Below, piece after piece: positions 16,950 through 24,476 of a DNA stretch of 37,871 bases. The notes below the pieces were generated by a model, which was given only the letters and a program-made list of their open reading frames with translations, was not told the DNA's origin and made no database searches. The stretch is from positions 1-37,871 of the forward strand of contig CAKTVQ010000016.1 in the NCBI GenBank assembly GCA_934630375.1. Direction: 5' to 3'. Position 1 is the first letter of the stretch. Each line of letters starts with the position of its first letter. Source of the DNA: an uncultured Collinsella sp. (lineage in GTDB: Bacteria; Actinomycetota; Coriobacteriia; Coriobacteriales; Coriobacteriaceae). The position numbers and the translations under genes are program-made.

Positions 16950-17774
16950 ATGAAGAATACTCAGCTGCTGCTGGTTAACGATATGTGCGGTTACGGCAAG
17001 GTCGCGCTTTCCGCCATGCTGCCGGTGCTGTCGCACATGGGCTACCGTATCCATAACCTGCCGACGGCGCTCGTTTCTGACACGCTCAACTACCCCAAGT
17101 TCTACATCCACGACACCACCGAGTACGTGCGTCAAAGCCTCGCTATCTGGGAGGAGCTCGGCTTTGAGTTCGACGCCATCTCGACCGGTTTTATCGTGAC
17201 CGAGGAAGAGACGCGCATCATCTCGGACTTTTGCCACCGCCGTGCGCAAAAGGGCACCAAGGTGTTCGTCGACCCCATCATGGGCGACAACGGCAAGCTC
17301 TATGCGGGCGTGCCCGAGTCCACGATTGGCCTTATGCGGCATCTTCTGGAGTGCGCAGACTACGCGGTGCCCAACTATACCGAGGCCTGTCTGCTCACCG
17401 ATACGCCTATCGCCGAGCAAATTACGCTCGATGAGGCCCGCGCCCTTGTGGACGCCGTGCGTGAGCTGGGTGCCAAGTCTGTGGTCATTACGAGCGCCGT
17501 AGTCAATGGCGCGAACGCGGTTATCGGTTACGACCATGTGGCGGGGGAGTACTTTACGATTCCCTTTAAGCTCATTCCGGTCTATTTCCCGGGCACGGGC
17601 GACACGTTCTCGGCGGTGCTCGTCGGCCGCGTTATGGCTGGTTGGAGCCTGCAGCGCGCGACGTCCGATGCCATGCGTGTGGTGGCTGAGCTTATCGAGC
17701 GCAATGCCGACCAAGAGGACAAGTCGGCCGGCCTTCCCATCGAGGCCTGCCTGGACGTGATCGACCATGAGTAA
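16950..17774 (+). CDS. pdxY: Pyridoxamine / pyridoxal kinase
   Basis: The 274-residue ribokinase-fold protein starts with LLLVNDMCGYGKVAL, where PdxY-type kinases have a similar glycine-containing opening, and carries FVDPIMGDNGKLY (106-118) and the anion-hole/catalytic loop FPGTGDTFSAV with Asp218. These define the pyridoxal-kinase branch, which phosphorylates vitamin B6 vitamers to make pyridoxal phosphate in the cytoplasm. It lacks features of ThiD. ATG 16950 follows GGGAGG. Its last 8 bases overlap the next gene (ATGAGTAA), so the two are co-translated. Gene symbol by family resemblance; PdxK-like substrate range cannot be excluded. Confidence 0.85.
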   Translation: MKNTQLLLVNDMCGYGKVALSAMLPVLSHMGYRIHNLPTALVSDTLNYPKFYIHDTTEYVRQSLAIWEELGFEFDAISTGFIVTEEETRIISDFCHRRAQKGTKVFVDPIMGDNGKLYAGVPESTIGLMRHLLECADYAVPNYTEACLLTDTPIAEQITLDEARALVDAVRELGAKSVVITSAVVNGANAVIGYDHVAGEYFTIPFKLIPVYFPGTGDTFSAVLVGRVMAGWSLQRATSDAMRVVAELIERNADQEDKSAGLPIEACLDVIDHE

Positions 17775-18096
17775 TGCTGGTGAGGGCGGCGTCAAGCCCG
17801 CGGGCGAGAACAGGCCGCTCGGCGCGCCGCGTGGCAAGCGGCCGCGTATCCGCGTGAGCTGCGTGGACCAGCTGGGCGCATGCCGCTGCCACCATGGCCA
17901 CAAGCCGGGCGATGTGTTCGACTTCGACCGCGACCGCGGCAAGATGTGCTCCATGGCCTGCCACGTGGGCTTTCCCTATATCGATATCCTGCGCTATGGC
18001 GGAACCGTGCCTGGCAACGAGCCTGGTACGGCAAAGTTCTGCTGCCCCGAGGTCGATACGCTGAACGTTTGGCTTGCCGAGATCGTCGACGAGTAA
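17767..18096 (+). CDS. TIGR04076-like small cysteine-rich protein
   Basis: The 109-residue protein of unknown function has a disordered basic N-terminus (1-27) and a compact region with seven Cys: VSCVDQLGACRCHHGH, KMCSMACHVGF and KFCCPEVD. Similar Cys spacing and the closing CC motif are known in the TIGR04076 family, for which I know no established function. The pattern CxC-HH and CC could hold a metal or a cluster. It overlaps the pyridoxamine kinase stop by 8 bp and so is probably made together with it; a link to B6 is only inference. It has no signal peptide. Confidence 0.7.
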   Translation: MSNAGEGGVKPAGENRPLGAPRGKRPRIRVSCVDQLGACRCHHGHKPGDVFDFDRDRGKMCSMACHVGFPYIDILRYGGTVPGNEPGTAKFCCPEVDTLNVWLAEIVDE

Positions 18097-18097
18097 T

Positions 18098-18221
18098 CGA
18101 GCGTGGATTTTCTCCCGCCAAGATAATGAGCGTGGATAATCTCCCGTTTAGAGCGCCGTTTCGCGCTCAAAGTAGGAGATTATCCACGCTCAATTTGTAT
18201 GCGGGAGAAAATCCACGCTCG
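18098..18221. repeat. Nested double palindrome, family G
   Basis: The outer 21-bp perfect arms (18098-18118, 18201-18221) hold GAGCGTGGATTTTCTCCC. The inner 18-bp perfect arms (18127-18144, 18175-18192) hold the near-identical GAGCGTGGATAATCTCC. A small GAGCG/CGCTC stem lies at the apex. It looks like one repeat unit inserted inside another. It lies between convergent genes. Confidence 0.88.
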
Positions 18222-18265
18222 TCTTATGCCGATGGCGTGGCTCGTGAGTCCGCGCGTCCGTGCGC

Positions 18266-18712
18266 TTACAGCTGCTCGAGCATAGCCGTGCAGCCGGCGA
18301 GTACGTCGCGGTACGTGGCATCAAAGTTGCCGGTGTACCACGGGTCGGCCACGTCGCCGGGGCGATCGGTCCAATCGAGCAGGCGCGAAATCTTGCCATC
18401 GGGGTCGTCGCCGAAGATGCGGCGCAGGCCGCGCGCGTTCTCGGCATCCATATAGACAATGTGATCCCAGTTGCCATACTCTGCGCGACGCACCTGGCGG
18501 GCACGGTGCGCAACGACGGGAATCCCGACCTCGCGCAGCTTGGCGACCGTGCCATGATGCGGCGGGTTGCCGATCTCCTCGGTTGAGGTCGCTGCGGAAT
18601 CGATGACAAACTCCGCCTCGCGCCCAGCGCGGCGCACGAGCTCGGTAAACACCGACTCAGCCATCGTCGAGCGACAGATATTTCCATAGCAGATAAACAG
18701 TACACGTTGCAT
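18266..18712 (-). CDS. Low-molecular-weight protein-tyrosine phosphatase
   Basis: The 148-residue protein begins with the LMW-PTP active-site loop VLFICYGNICRS, with nucleophile Cys8 and Arg14 (C-x5-R). The general acid is Asp123 in DPWYTG. The length is standard for the family. Such enzymes remove phosphate from tyrosine kinases or exopolysaccharide proteins, or from arginine in some Gram-positive bacteria; the target here is not shown by context. ATG 18712 follows AAAGGA, and the upstream in-frame extension to 18757 has no ribosome site. It lies 51 bp behind the MFS gene on the same strand and may share its transcript. Confidence 0.92.
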   Translation of the reverse strand: MQRVLFICYGNICRSTMAESVFTELVRRAGREAEFVIDSAATSTEEIGNPPHHGTVAKLREVGIPVVAHRARQVRRAEYGNWDHIVYMDAENARGLRRIFGDDPDGKISRLLDWTDRPGDVADPWYTGNFDATYRDVLAGCTAMLEQL

Positions 18713-18763
18713 ATGCGGTTTCCTTTCGATCGCCATCATCGAGCTCGAGTATCGCATCTGCGC

Positions 18764-19999
18764 TTACGCCCTCGCCCGCTTGCGCTCCCAGCGAGCCAAC
18801 TTAATAGTCACCAGCGTGAGCGCCCAGGCTACAAGCGAGAACGCGGCGCCCACGGCGCCCACGTACGCAATGCCAATGCTGCTTATCACGGCGCCGCCCA
18901 CCGCGGTGCCAAACGAAATGCCGACATTAAACGCCATGGGTTCAACCGAGCTCGCGAGCACCATCGACTTGGGATGGCGGCTGCGTGCCACGTCCATAAA
19001 GTGTGTGATGCACGAGACCGAGAACAGGTACATGAGCATTGCCAGACTAAAGACAAAGACAAGCGCGAGCGGCATGGCAGCGCCCACGGCAAACAGCCCA
19101 AACAATGCCGCCGCCTGCAGCGCGAACGTAACCAGCAGTGCCTTCATGCCAAAACGCGCGTCGATCCATCCGCCCAAGATGTTCGAGATTAGGCAGAACA
19201 CGCCGTAGGCCATAAGCGTGGTGCTCGCCTGAACAGTGCCCATGCCCAGCACCTGCTCAAGATAAGGCGTCACGTAGCCGTAGAACACATAGACCGATCC
19301 CACGCCAAACAAAAAGATGAGCATGCCGGTGATGATGCTCGGTTCGCGTAGAAGCCCCGCCTGCTCGCGAAAGGTGGCAGGCTCGTCGGTTTGCCCAGCG
19401 CGCGGCATGAACGCCACGAGCGCTCCGCAGATCAAAACGGCAAAGGTCAGCGTGCCGTACATGGCCACGTGCCAATCGAGCGTGTCGGCCACGAACTTGC
19501 CGATCGAAGTGACAAAGACCATTGCCACGGAAAACGCACCATATACCACCGAGATGGCAAGCGAAGTTTGCTGCGGGGACAGCAGCTCGGGGATGTACGT
19601 CACGCCCACGGCGAGCAGTGCGCCCGAGACGGATCCCAGGACAATGCGCGAGATAAACAGTACCTGGAAGTTGGGCGCCAACGCCATGACCAGATTGCCG
19701 AGCACAAAGATAATGCTGTAGCACACGAGCAGCTGGTAACGACGGAAGCGTCCCGTGCTGAGCGCAAGCACCGGCGTCGCGATGGCGTAGACCAGCGCGA
19801 ACACGCTGATGAGCTGGCCCGCAGTGGCAAGCGGTATGCCGAGTTCCGTCGCCAAGTCGCTTTCGATGCCGATGACCACGAACTCGGAGCAGCCGAGCGA
19901 GAATCCCAACAGCACGAGCAGCGCCAGGCAGAGCTTGGTGCGCGCGGGGGAGAGCGCGGCGGCGGTTGATTTACTTTTAGACGTGGTTGCGGCGGTCAA
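18764..19999 (-). CDS. MFS transporter, DHA1 / AraJ-like exporter
   Basis: The membrane protein has about 12 hydrophobic segments and opens with LVLLGFSLGCSEFVVIGI, typical of the DHA1 drug or sugar efflux group (AraJ, YdhP type). SRIVLGSVSGALLAVG matches the TM5 motif C of drug:H+ antiporters. The C-terminus is basic (KLARWERKRARA). The substrate is unknown. The start is uncertain: TTG at 19999 has GGAG 8 bases upstream and gives 411 residues, while a TTG at 20047 gives 427 residues without a good ribosome site. It is divergent from the LpdD-isomerase fusion gene, and a phosphatase gene follows. Confidence 0.82.
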   Translation of the reverse strand: MTAATTSKSKSTAAALSPARTKLCLALLVLLGFSLGCSEFVVIGIESDLATELGIPLATAGQLISVFALVYAIATPVLALSTGRFRRYQLLVCYSIIFVLGNLVMALAPNFQVLFISRIVLGSVSGALLAVGVTYIPELLSPQQTSLAISVVYGAFSVAMVFVTSIGKFVADTLDWHVAMYGTLTFAVLICGALVAFMPRAGQTDEPATFREQAGLLREPSIITGMLIFLFGVGSVYVFYGYVTPYLEQVLGMGTVQASTTLMAYGVFCLISNILGGWIDARFGMKALLVTFALQAAALFGLFAVGAAMPLALVFVFSLAMLMYLFSVSCITHFMDVARSRHPKSMVLASSVEPMAFNVGISFGTAVGGAVISSIGIAYVGAVGAAFSLVAWALTLVTIKLARWERKRARA

Positions 20000-20095
20000 G
20001 GTTGTCACTCCAATGTCGCATGAATAAGCGGGATTCAATCCCTGCAACTCTAACAGAATGTGTCAGGTGCCTGCCCCCCCCTTTGTCGCAGGCTG

Positions 20096-20123
20096 CGCTT
20101 GCCTGTATAGTCGCAATACAGGC
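20096..20123 (+). promoter_or_regulatory. Shared operator motif, copy 1 (upstream of LpdD-isomerase fusion)
   Basis: A perfect inverted repeat, GCCTGTAT (20101-20108) and ATACAGGC (20116-20123), lies within the motif CGCTTGNCTGTATNGTCGC. The same motif recurs at 21238-21263, 23 of 26 bases identical. TATAGT inside it could be a -10 box, with TTGTCG 17 nt upstream. It ends about 40 bp before the start codon. Confidence 0.65.
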
Positions 20124-20163
20124 GAAGATGGTCTCAGGTACATTGCGGGCGACAGGAGATCCC

Positions 20164-21111
20164 ATGGGTATGCACACGACAAAGGTTGCAGTGGGCGAGG
20201 GCAAGTTTGTGCTCGAGGCCCAGTTGACGGTGACGCCGCGAGGCATGGCGGTGTACGCCTGCTCGCCTGAGTTCGCGCACCTGGGCGCCACGGCGCAGGC
20301 CATTCCGCGCCCCGAGCCCGGCCGTACGGCGACGGTGAGCATCCTGGCCGTTCCGTGTCATCGAGACGAGATCCCGGCGCACGATATCGCGGCGGCGCTG
20401 GCCACGCGCTTTGGCGTGCCGGTAGTCGTAAGCACGGGTTTTCATGTGGAGAACGCGACCGCGGACGACTTGCAGCGCGTGCTCGACACCACCAAGGAGC
20501 TCATCGCCGCGCTCGAGGAAGCCGCCGCGCGCATCCTGCGCGCCGGCTGGGATGAGGGCGGCGCGGGCGCCGAGGTCGTGGCGGTCGATGCCGCGACCGG
20601 CGAGGCGCTTGGCCCCGTCGATCGCATCGAGGCCCATACCGGCGAGGGCATTCTGCATCAGGCATTTCTGACGCTTCTGGTCGAGGGCCAGGGCGAAGAC
20701 GCGCGCCTGCTGCTCTGTCGCCGCAGTCCGCTCAAACGACTGTGGGGCGGGGTGCTGGCCGATAGCTGTGCCGGCCATCCGCTCCCCGGGGAGGACGTTA
20801 CCGCCGCGACGGCGCGCCGCATCAACGAAGAGCTCGGCATCACGCGCACACCCGATCAGCTCGAGCACCTCGGACACGTGGTGTACCGCGAGGACCACGG
20901 CGACGGCCGCTGCGAGTGCGAATGGTGCGAGGTGTTCGCAGCCCATGTTGAGCCGGGCGAGCTACGCATCAACCAAGAGGAGATCTCGGAGGTGCGCCGC
21001 GTGGCGCCCTCCGAGCTCGGCGGCTACCTGCAGGGTCACCCCGAGCAGTTGGCCCCCTGGCTCCGCGAGGCACTCAGCGACCCATCCATCCGTACGGCCC
21101 TCGCTATGTAA
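20164..21111 (+). CDS. Fusion of LpdD-like prenylated-flavin chaperone domain and type-1 isopentenyl-diphosphate isomerase
   Basis: The 315-residue protein has two parts. Residues 5-125 resemble the LpdD prFMN chaperone family: GKFVLEAQLTVTPRG, then HLGA, VPCHRDEIPAHDIA, and VVVSTGFHVENAT (88-100), which matches the GxHxDNAT-type motif of that family. Residues 140-315 are a full Nudix-fold type-1 isopentenyl-diphosphate isomerase: HQAF (165), catalytic Cys202 in DSCAGHP, the pair Glu251/Glu253 (ECE, as ENE in E. coli Idi), and VFAAHVEPGELRINQEE. The isomerase makes DMAPP from IPP. UbiX uses the dimethylallyl group to build prFMN, so precursor supply and cofactor handling appear joined. ATG 20164 follows AGGAG; the frame upstream of it is not coding. 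The neighbours are transporter, ubiD and ubiX. The isomerase part is certain; the LpdD part is likely. Confidence 0.82.
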   Translation: MGMHTTKVAVGEGKFVLEAQLTVTPRGMAVYACSPEFAHLGATAQAIPRPEPGRTATVSILAVPCHRDEIPAHDIAAALATRFGVPVVVSTGFHVENATADDLQRVLDTTKELIAALEEAAARILRAGWDEGGAGAEVVAVDAATGEALGPVDRIEAHTGEGILHQAFLTLLVEGQGEDARLLLCRRSPLKRLWGGVLADSCAGHPLPGEDVTAATARRINEELGITRTPDQLEHLGHVVYREDHGDGRCECEWCEVFAAHVEPGELRINQEEISEVRRVAPSELGGYLQGHPEQLAPWLREALSDPSIRTALAM

Positions 21112-21136
21112 CAAGGGTACAGTTCCTTTGCCACAT
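21111..21136. repeat. Decayed family B repeat
   Basis: AACAAGGGTACAGTTCCTTTGCCACAT resembles the family B core (GACAAAGGGATAGTCCC) with several changes. It begins at the stop codon of the fusion gene. Confidence 0.4.
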
Positions 21137-21138
21137 CC

Positions 21139-21205
21139 AAACCGTCACAACATTCGATGAAAATCTCGAAATCGAGGAAAAGCGTCGAATGTTGTGACGG
21201 TTTTT
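21139..21205 (+). terminator. Rho-independent terminator after fusion gene
   Basis: Perfect 19-bp arms AAACCGTCACAACATTCGA (21139-21157) and 21185-21203 enclose a smaller CTCGA-AA-TCGAG hairpin (21165-21176). TTTTT follows the stem, so transcription of the fusion gene probably ends here and the transporter operon starts separately. Confidence 0.8.
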
Positions 21206-21237
21206 GCCCAGAGGATCGCTTCCCATCTAAAAAATCC

Positions 21238-21265
21238 CGCTTGACTGTATTGTCGCAACACAGCG
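21238..21265 (+). promoter_or_regulatory. Shared operator motif, copy 2 (upstream of anion transporter-ubiD-ubiX)
   Basis: CTGTATTGTCGCAACACAG at 21245-21263 differs from copy 1 at only two of 19 positions. TTGACT (21241-21246) overlaps its left end and could be a -35 box; alternatively TATTGT is the -10. It lies about 90 bp before the transporter start codon. Confidence 0.65.
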
Positions 21266-21355
21266 CAACGTAAGGGGTGTCCGATAACGGGCGCCCCTTT
21301 TTAAGTGGCAACGTGGCTGCGAATCCGGAGCGCCCCCAACAAGAAAGGTGGGGAG

Positions 21356-22813
21356 ATGGAAGCGGAAAAGAAGGCATTTAAGATCACCAAGCGCGAAATT
21401 GGCTTTGTGCTGGGTATCGTTGTCTTTTTGCTGGTGAAATTTCTTCCTTTGGCGGAGCTGAGCTCGACGGTCGAGCTCACGGTCGGCGGTCAGACCTGTC
21501 TGGCACTGACGCTCGCCACGGTGGTGTTCTGGGCATGTGGCGTGGCGCAGCCAGGCTTTGTGGGCCTGCTCTACTGCGCGCTGCTCGTTCTGTTTAAGGT
21601 GTGCGTGGACGACACGGGCGCTGCGAGCATCTCGGCGACGGTCGCCTCCACGTTTAGCTCGTGGACCAAGGCCACTATGTGGCTCGTCATCGGCGCCTAC
21701 CTCATCGCCAGCGCGGTCAAGGAGTCGGGCCTGGGCGAGCGCATCGCCTATGCGTTCATGCTCAAGTTCGTGCGCGACGCCAAGTCGCTCATCATCTCGA
21801 TCTTCGCGCTCACCTTTGTGCTGTCGCTGCTGATCCCGCATCCGTTCCCCCGTGCCTTCCTCATCCTCGCCGTCGTCTCGGTTATCGCCGAGTCCGCCGG
21901 CTACGGTGACGATGACCGCGGCAAGCTCGGCTTCCTCGTGTTTGCCGCTGCCGCCCCGGGTTCCATGTTCTTCCTGACGGGCGACTCCACGCTCAACCCG
22001 CTCGTTGCGCAGTACAGCGTCGAGGCCGGCGGCATGAGCCCGTCCTTTGTCGACTGGTTCCTGTACATGAGCGTGCCTATGCTGGTCGCGCTGCTGTGCA
22101 CCCTGTTCCTGGGCCTCTTTCTCTTTAAGCCCAGCAAGGAACTCGTTTACGATCGCGAGCAGATCGTGGCCAAGCAGGCCGCGCTCGGCAAGCTCTCCGT
22201 CAAGGAGATTCGCACCATCGTGTGGCTTATCGTCGCCATCGCGCTGTGGCTCACCGTCTCGGGCGATTACATCGGCTGGGTGACACTTGCCATCGGCGTC
22301 GCGCTCGCCATGCCCATCATCGGCGAGGTCCTCACCCCCGCCAGCTGGAGCGCTGTCGACATCAAGTCCCTCATGTTCCTGACGGCTGCCATGGCCGTGG
22401 GCTCCGTGGGCGGTGCCACCGGCATGAACGCCTGGATCGCCGATGTCGTGCTTCCCAGCTCCGTGCCCGAGAACATCTTCCTGTTCGCCCTGCTTGTCGC
22501 CGCGCTCTCCATGGTCATCCACATGTTCATGGGCTCGGTCATGGCCGTGCTCGGCGTGTGCGTGCCGGCGTTCATCAGTTTCGCGGCCGGCTCCAGCGTA
22601 AGCCCGCTCGCCGTGGCGCTCATCGTCTTCACGTCCATCAACATCCACTACATCCTGCCGTTCCACAACCTGCCGATCCTTATCGGCGAGGGCAAGGACG
22701 CCGGCGGCTACACCTCCAAAGAGGCCATGCGCATGGGCATTCCCCTCACCGCGGTTGTCTTTGTCGTCGTGCTGGTCGAGGCCGCCTGGTTCCACCTCTT
22801 TGGCCTGATGTAA
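21356..22813 (+). CDS. DASS/SLC13-type anion transporter
   Basis: The 485-residue membrane protein has about 12-13 hydrophobic segments. Its layout is that of the divalent anion:sodium symporter or CitT group, with substrate-loop motifs LTGDSTLNPLVAQY and, in the second half, GSVGGATGMNAW and IHMFMGSVMAVLG. Family members carry dicarboxylates, citrate or related anions. Placement directly before the aromatic-acid decarboxylase suggests import of the carboxylate that UbiD acts on, perhaps exchanged for product; this is inference. ATG 21356 follows AAAGG at 21344-21348, and the longer frame from 21305 has no ribosome site. A 142-bp gap with a hairpin separates it from ubiD. Confidence 0.78.
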   Translation: MEAEKKAFKITKREIGFVLGIVVFLLVKFLPLAELSSTVELTVGGQTCLALTLATVVFWACGVAQPGFVGLLYCALLVLFKVCVDDTGAASISATVASTFSSWTKATMWLVIGAYLIASAVKESGLGERIAYAFMLKFVRDAKSLIISIFALTFVLSLLIPHPFPRAFLILAVVSVIAESAGYGDDDRGKLGFLVFAAAAPGSMFFLTGDSTLNPLVAQYSVEAGGMSPSFVDWFLYMSVPMLVALLCTLFLGLFLFKPSKELVYDREQIVAKQAALGKLSVKEIRTIVWLIVAIALWLTVSGDYIGWVTLAIGVALAMPIIGEVLTPASWSAVDIKSLMFLTAAMAVGSVGGATGMNAWIADVVLPSSVPENIFLFALLVAALSMVIHMFMGSVMAVLGVCVPAFISFAAGSSVSPLAVALIVFTSINIHYILPFHNLPILIGEGKDAGGYTSKEAMRMGIPLTAVVFVVVLVEAAWFHLFGLM

Positions 22814-22907
22814 GCGGTCGAGTGCTTGGCTGTAATTAGCCGAGTGCTTGAACTGCGAGTGCCCGAGCGCCCCATCTATGAGCGCCGTGGCCCCACTACG
22901 TTCCCCA

Positions 22908-22933
22908 GCCCGGCGGCACTCCCGCCGCCGGGC
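22908..22933 (+). other. Intra-operon hairpin upstream of ubiD
   Basis: GCCCGGCGG (22908-22916) pairs with CCGCCGGGC (22925-22933) around an 8-nt loop. It lies just before the ubiD ribosome site (AAAGGAG at 22944-22949). There is no T run, so it may adjust mRNA stability or translation instead of ending transcription. Confidence 0.6.
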
Positions 22934-22955
22934 ACTCTCCCGAAAGGAGCACGCT

Positions 22956-24443
22956 ATGTCCACTACCGATGCTTCCCAGATCCACGACCTGCGCTCCGCA
23001 CTCGACTTTTTGCGCGAGATGCCGGGTCAGCTGCTCGAGACCGACACCCAGGTCGATCCCGATGCCGAGGTATCGGGCGTCTATCGCCACGTCGGTGCCG
23101 GCGGCACCGTTATGCGCCCGACCAAAGAGGGCCCGGCGATGGTCTTCAACAACGTCAAGGGCTTTGACGATGCCAAGGTCTGCATCGGCATGCTTGCCAG
23201 CCGCAAGCGCGTTGCCGCCCTGCTCGACCTGGACGAGGAGCACCTGGGCCTCGAAATCGGCAAGCGCTTCGAGAACCTGATCGCCCCCGAGCAGATCGCC
23301 GAGGGTGCGCACGTCGACTGCCAGGAGGTCGTGTACAAGGCGACCGACGAGGGCTTTGACCTGCGCAAGATCGTCCCCGCTCCCACCAACACGCCCGTCG
23401 ACGGCGGCCCCTACATCACCATGGGCCTCGCCTATGGCACGAGCCCCGACGGCTCCCAGTCCGACGTGACCATCCACCGCTTCTCCTGCGTCGACAAAGA
23501 CAAGCTCGCCATGTGGATCACTCCGGGCAGCCGTCACCTGGGTGCGTTCTTTGACGAGTACTGCCAGCGCGGCGAGGACATGCCCATCTCCATCTCCATC
23601 GGCCTGGACCCCGCCGTGTACATGTGCTGCGGCTTCGAGGCACCCACCACGCCGCTCGGCTTTAACGAGCTGCAGATCGCCGGCGCCCTGCGCGGCCACG
23701 CCGTCGAGCTTGCCGACTGCGTTACCGTTCCGCAGAAGTGCATCGCCAATGCCGAGTACGTGCTCGAGGGCTACCTCATGCACGACGAGACCATCAACGA
23801 GGACGTCAACGGCCACGGCTACGCCATGCCCGAGTTCCCCGGCTACACCGGTGGCGCCAAGGTCTGCCCGGTGATCAAGATCACCGCCGTCACCACGCGC
23901 GTCAATCCCATCATGGAGAGCTGCATCGGCCCTTCGCACGAGCACGTTTCCATGGCGGGCATCCCCACCGAGGCCTCCATCTACAAGATGGTCGAGACCG
24001 CTATCCCGGGCCGCCTGCTCAACGTCCACGCTGCCCCCTGCGGCGGCGGAAAGTTCGTTGCCATCATGCAGTTTAAGAAGTCGAGCAAAAATGACGAGGG
24101 CCGTCAGCGCAACGCCGCCATGCTCGCTTTCTCGGCATTTTCCGAGCTCAAGCATGTGATTCTGGTCGACGAGGATGTCGATATCTTCGATATGAGCGAC
24201 GTGATGTGGGCCATGACCACGCGCTTCCAGGCCGACGTTGACCTCATCACCATCCCCGGCTGCCACTGCCACGTGCTCGACCCGTCCAACGACCCCGCGT
24301 TCGATCCTTCGATCCGCGAGCACGGCATCGCCTGCAAGGCCATCTTCGACTGCACGGTCCCGTTCGACCTCAAGAAGAACTTCATCCGCTCGCAGTTCAT
24401 GGAGATCGACAAGGACAAGTGGGCCAAGGAGCTTTCTTTCTAG
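22956..24443 (+). CDS. UbiD family prFMN-dependent hydroxyarylic acid decarboxylase (AroY/LpdC type)
   Basis: The 495-residue protein is a UbiD-family decarboxylase. It follows the protocatechuate decarboxylase AroY and the gallate decarboxylase LpdC closely over its whole length: ETDTQVDPDAEVSGVYRH, VGAGGTVMRPTKEGPAM, DVTIHRF, PTTPLGFNE, AEYVLEGYL, MPEFPGYTGG, EHVSMAGIPTEASI, and GIACKAIFDCTVPFDLKK near the end. These enzymes use prenylated FMN and a metal to decarboxylate aromatic acids with adjacent hydroxyls, without oxygen. The predicted reaction is gallate to pyrogallol or protocatechuate to catechol; which one cannot be told. ATG 22956 follows AAAGGAG. ubiX lies 33 bp downstream. The comparison is from memory of those sequences. 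Confidence 0.88.
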   Translation: MSTTDASQIHDLRSALDFLREMPGQLLETDTQVDPDAEVSGVYRHVGAGGTVMRPTKEGPAMVFNNVKGFDDAKVCIGMLASRKRVAALLDLDEEHLGLEIGKRFENLIAPEQIAEGAHVDCQEVVYKATDEGFDLRKIVPAPTNTPVDGGPYITMGLAYGTSPDGSQSDVTIHRFSCVDKDKLAMWITPGSRHLGAFFDEYCQRGEDMPISISIGLDPAVYMCCGFEAPTTPLGFNELQIAGALRGHAVELADCVTVPQKCIANAEYVLEGYLMHDETINEDVNGHGYAMPEFPGYTGGAKVCPVIKITAVTTRVNPIMESCIGPSHEHVSMAGIPTEASIYKMVETAIPGRLLNVHAAPCGGGKFVAIMQFKKSSKNDEGRQRNAAMLAFSAFSELKHVILVDEDVDIFDMSDVMWAMTTRFQADVDLITIPGCHCHVLDPSNDPAFDPSIREHGIACKAIFDCTVPFDLKKNFIRSQFMEIDKDKWAKELSF

Positions 24444-24476
24444 TACGTAGCCCTACCAAGTAGTTAAGGAGTTGTC

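Noticed and set aside
20047..20100. Family B palindrome upstream of the LpdD-isomerase fusion
   Set aside because: Only the right-hand CCCTTTGTCGCA resembles family B; the left arm is missing, so it is not counted as a copy.
21227..22963. Minus-strand open frame opposite the anion transporter
   Set aside because: The translation is a His/Asp/Gly/Arg-rich shadow typical of the antisense of membrane proteins in GC-rich DNA.
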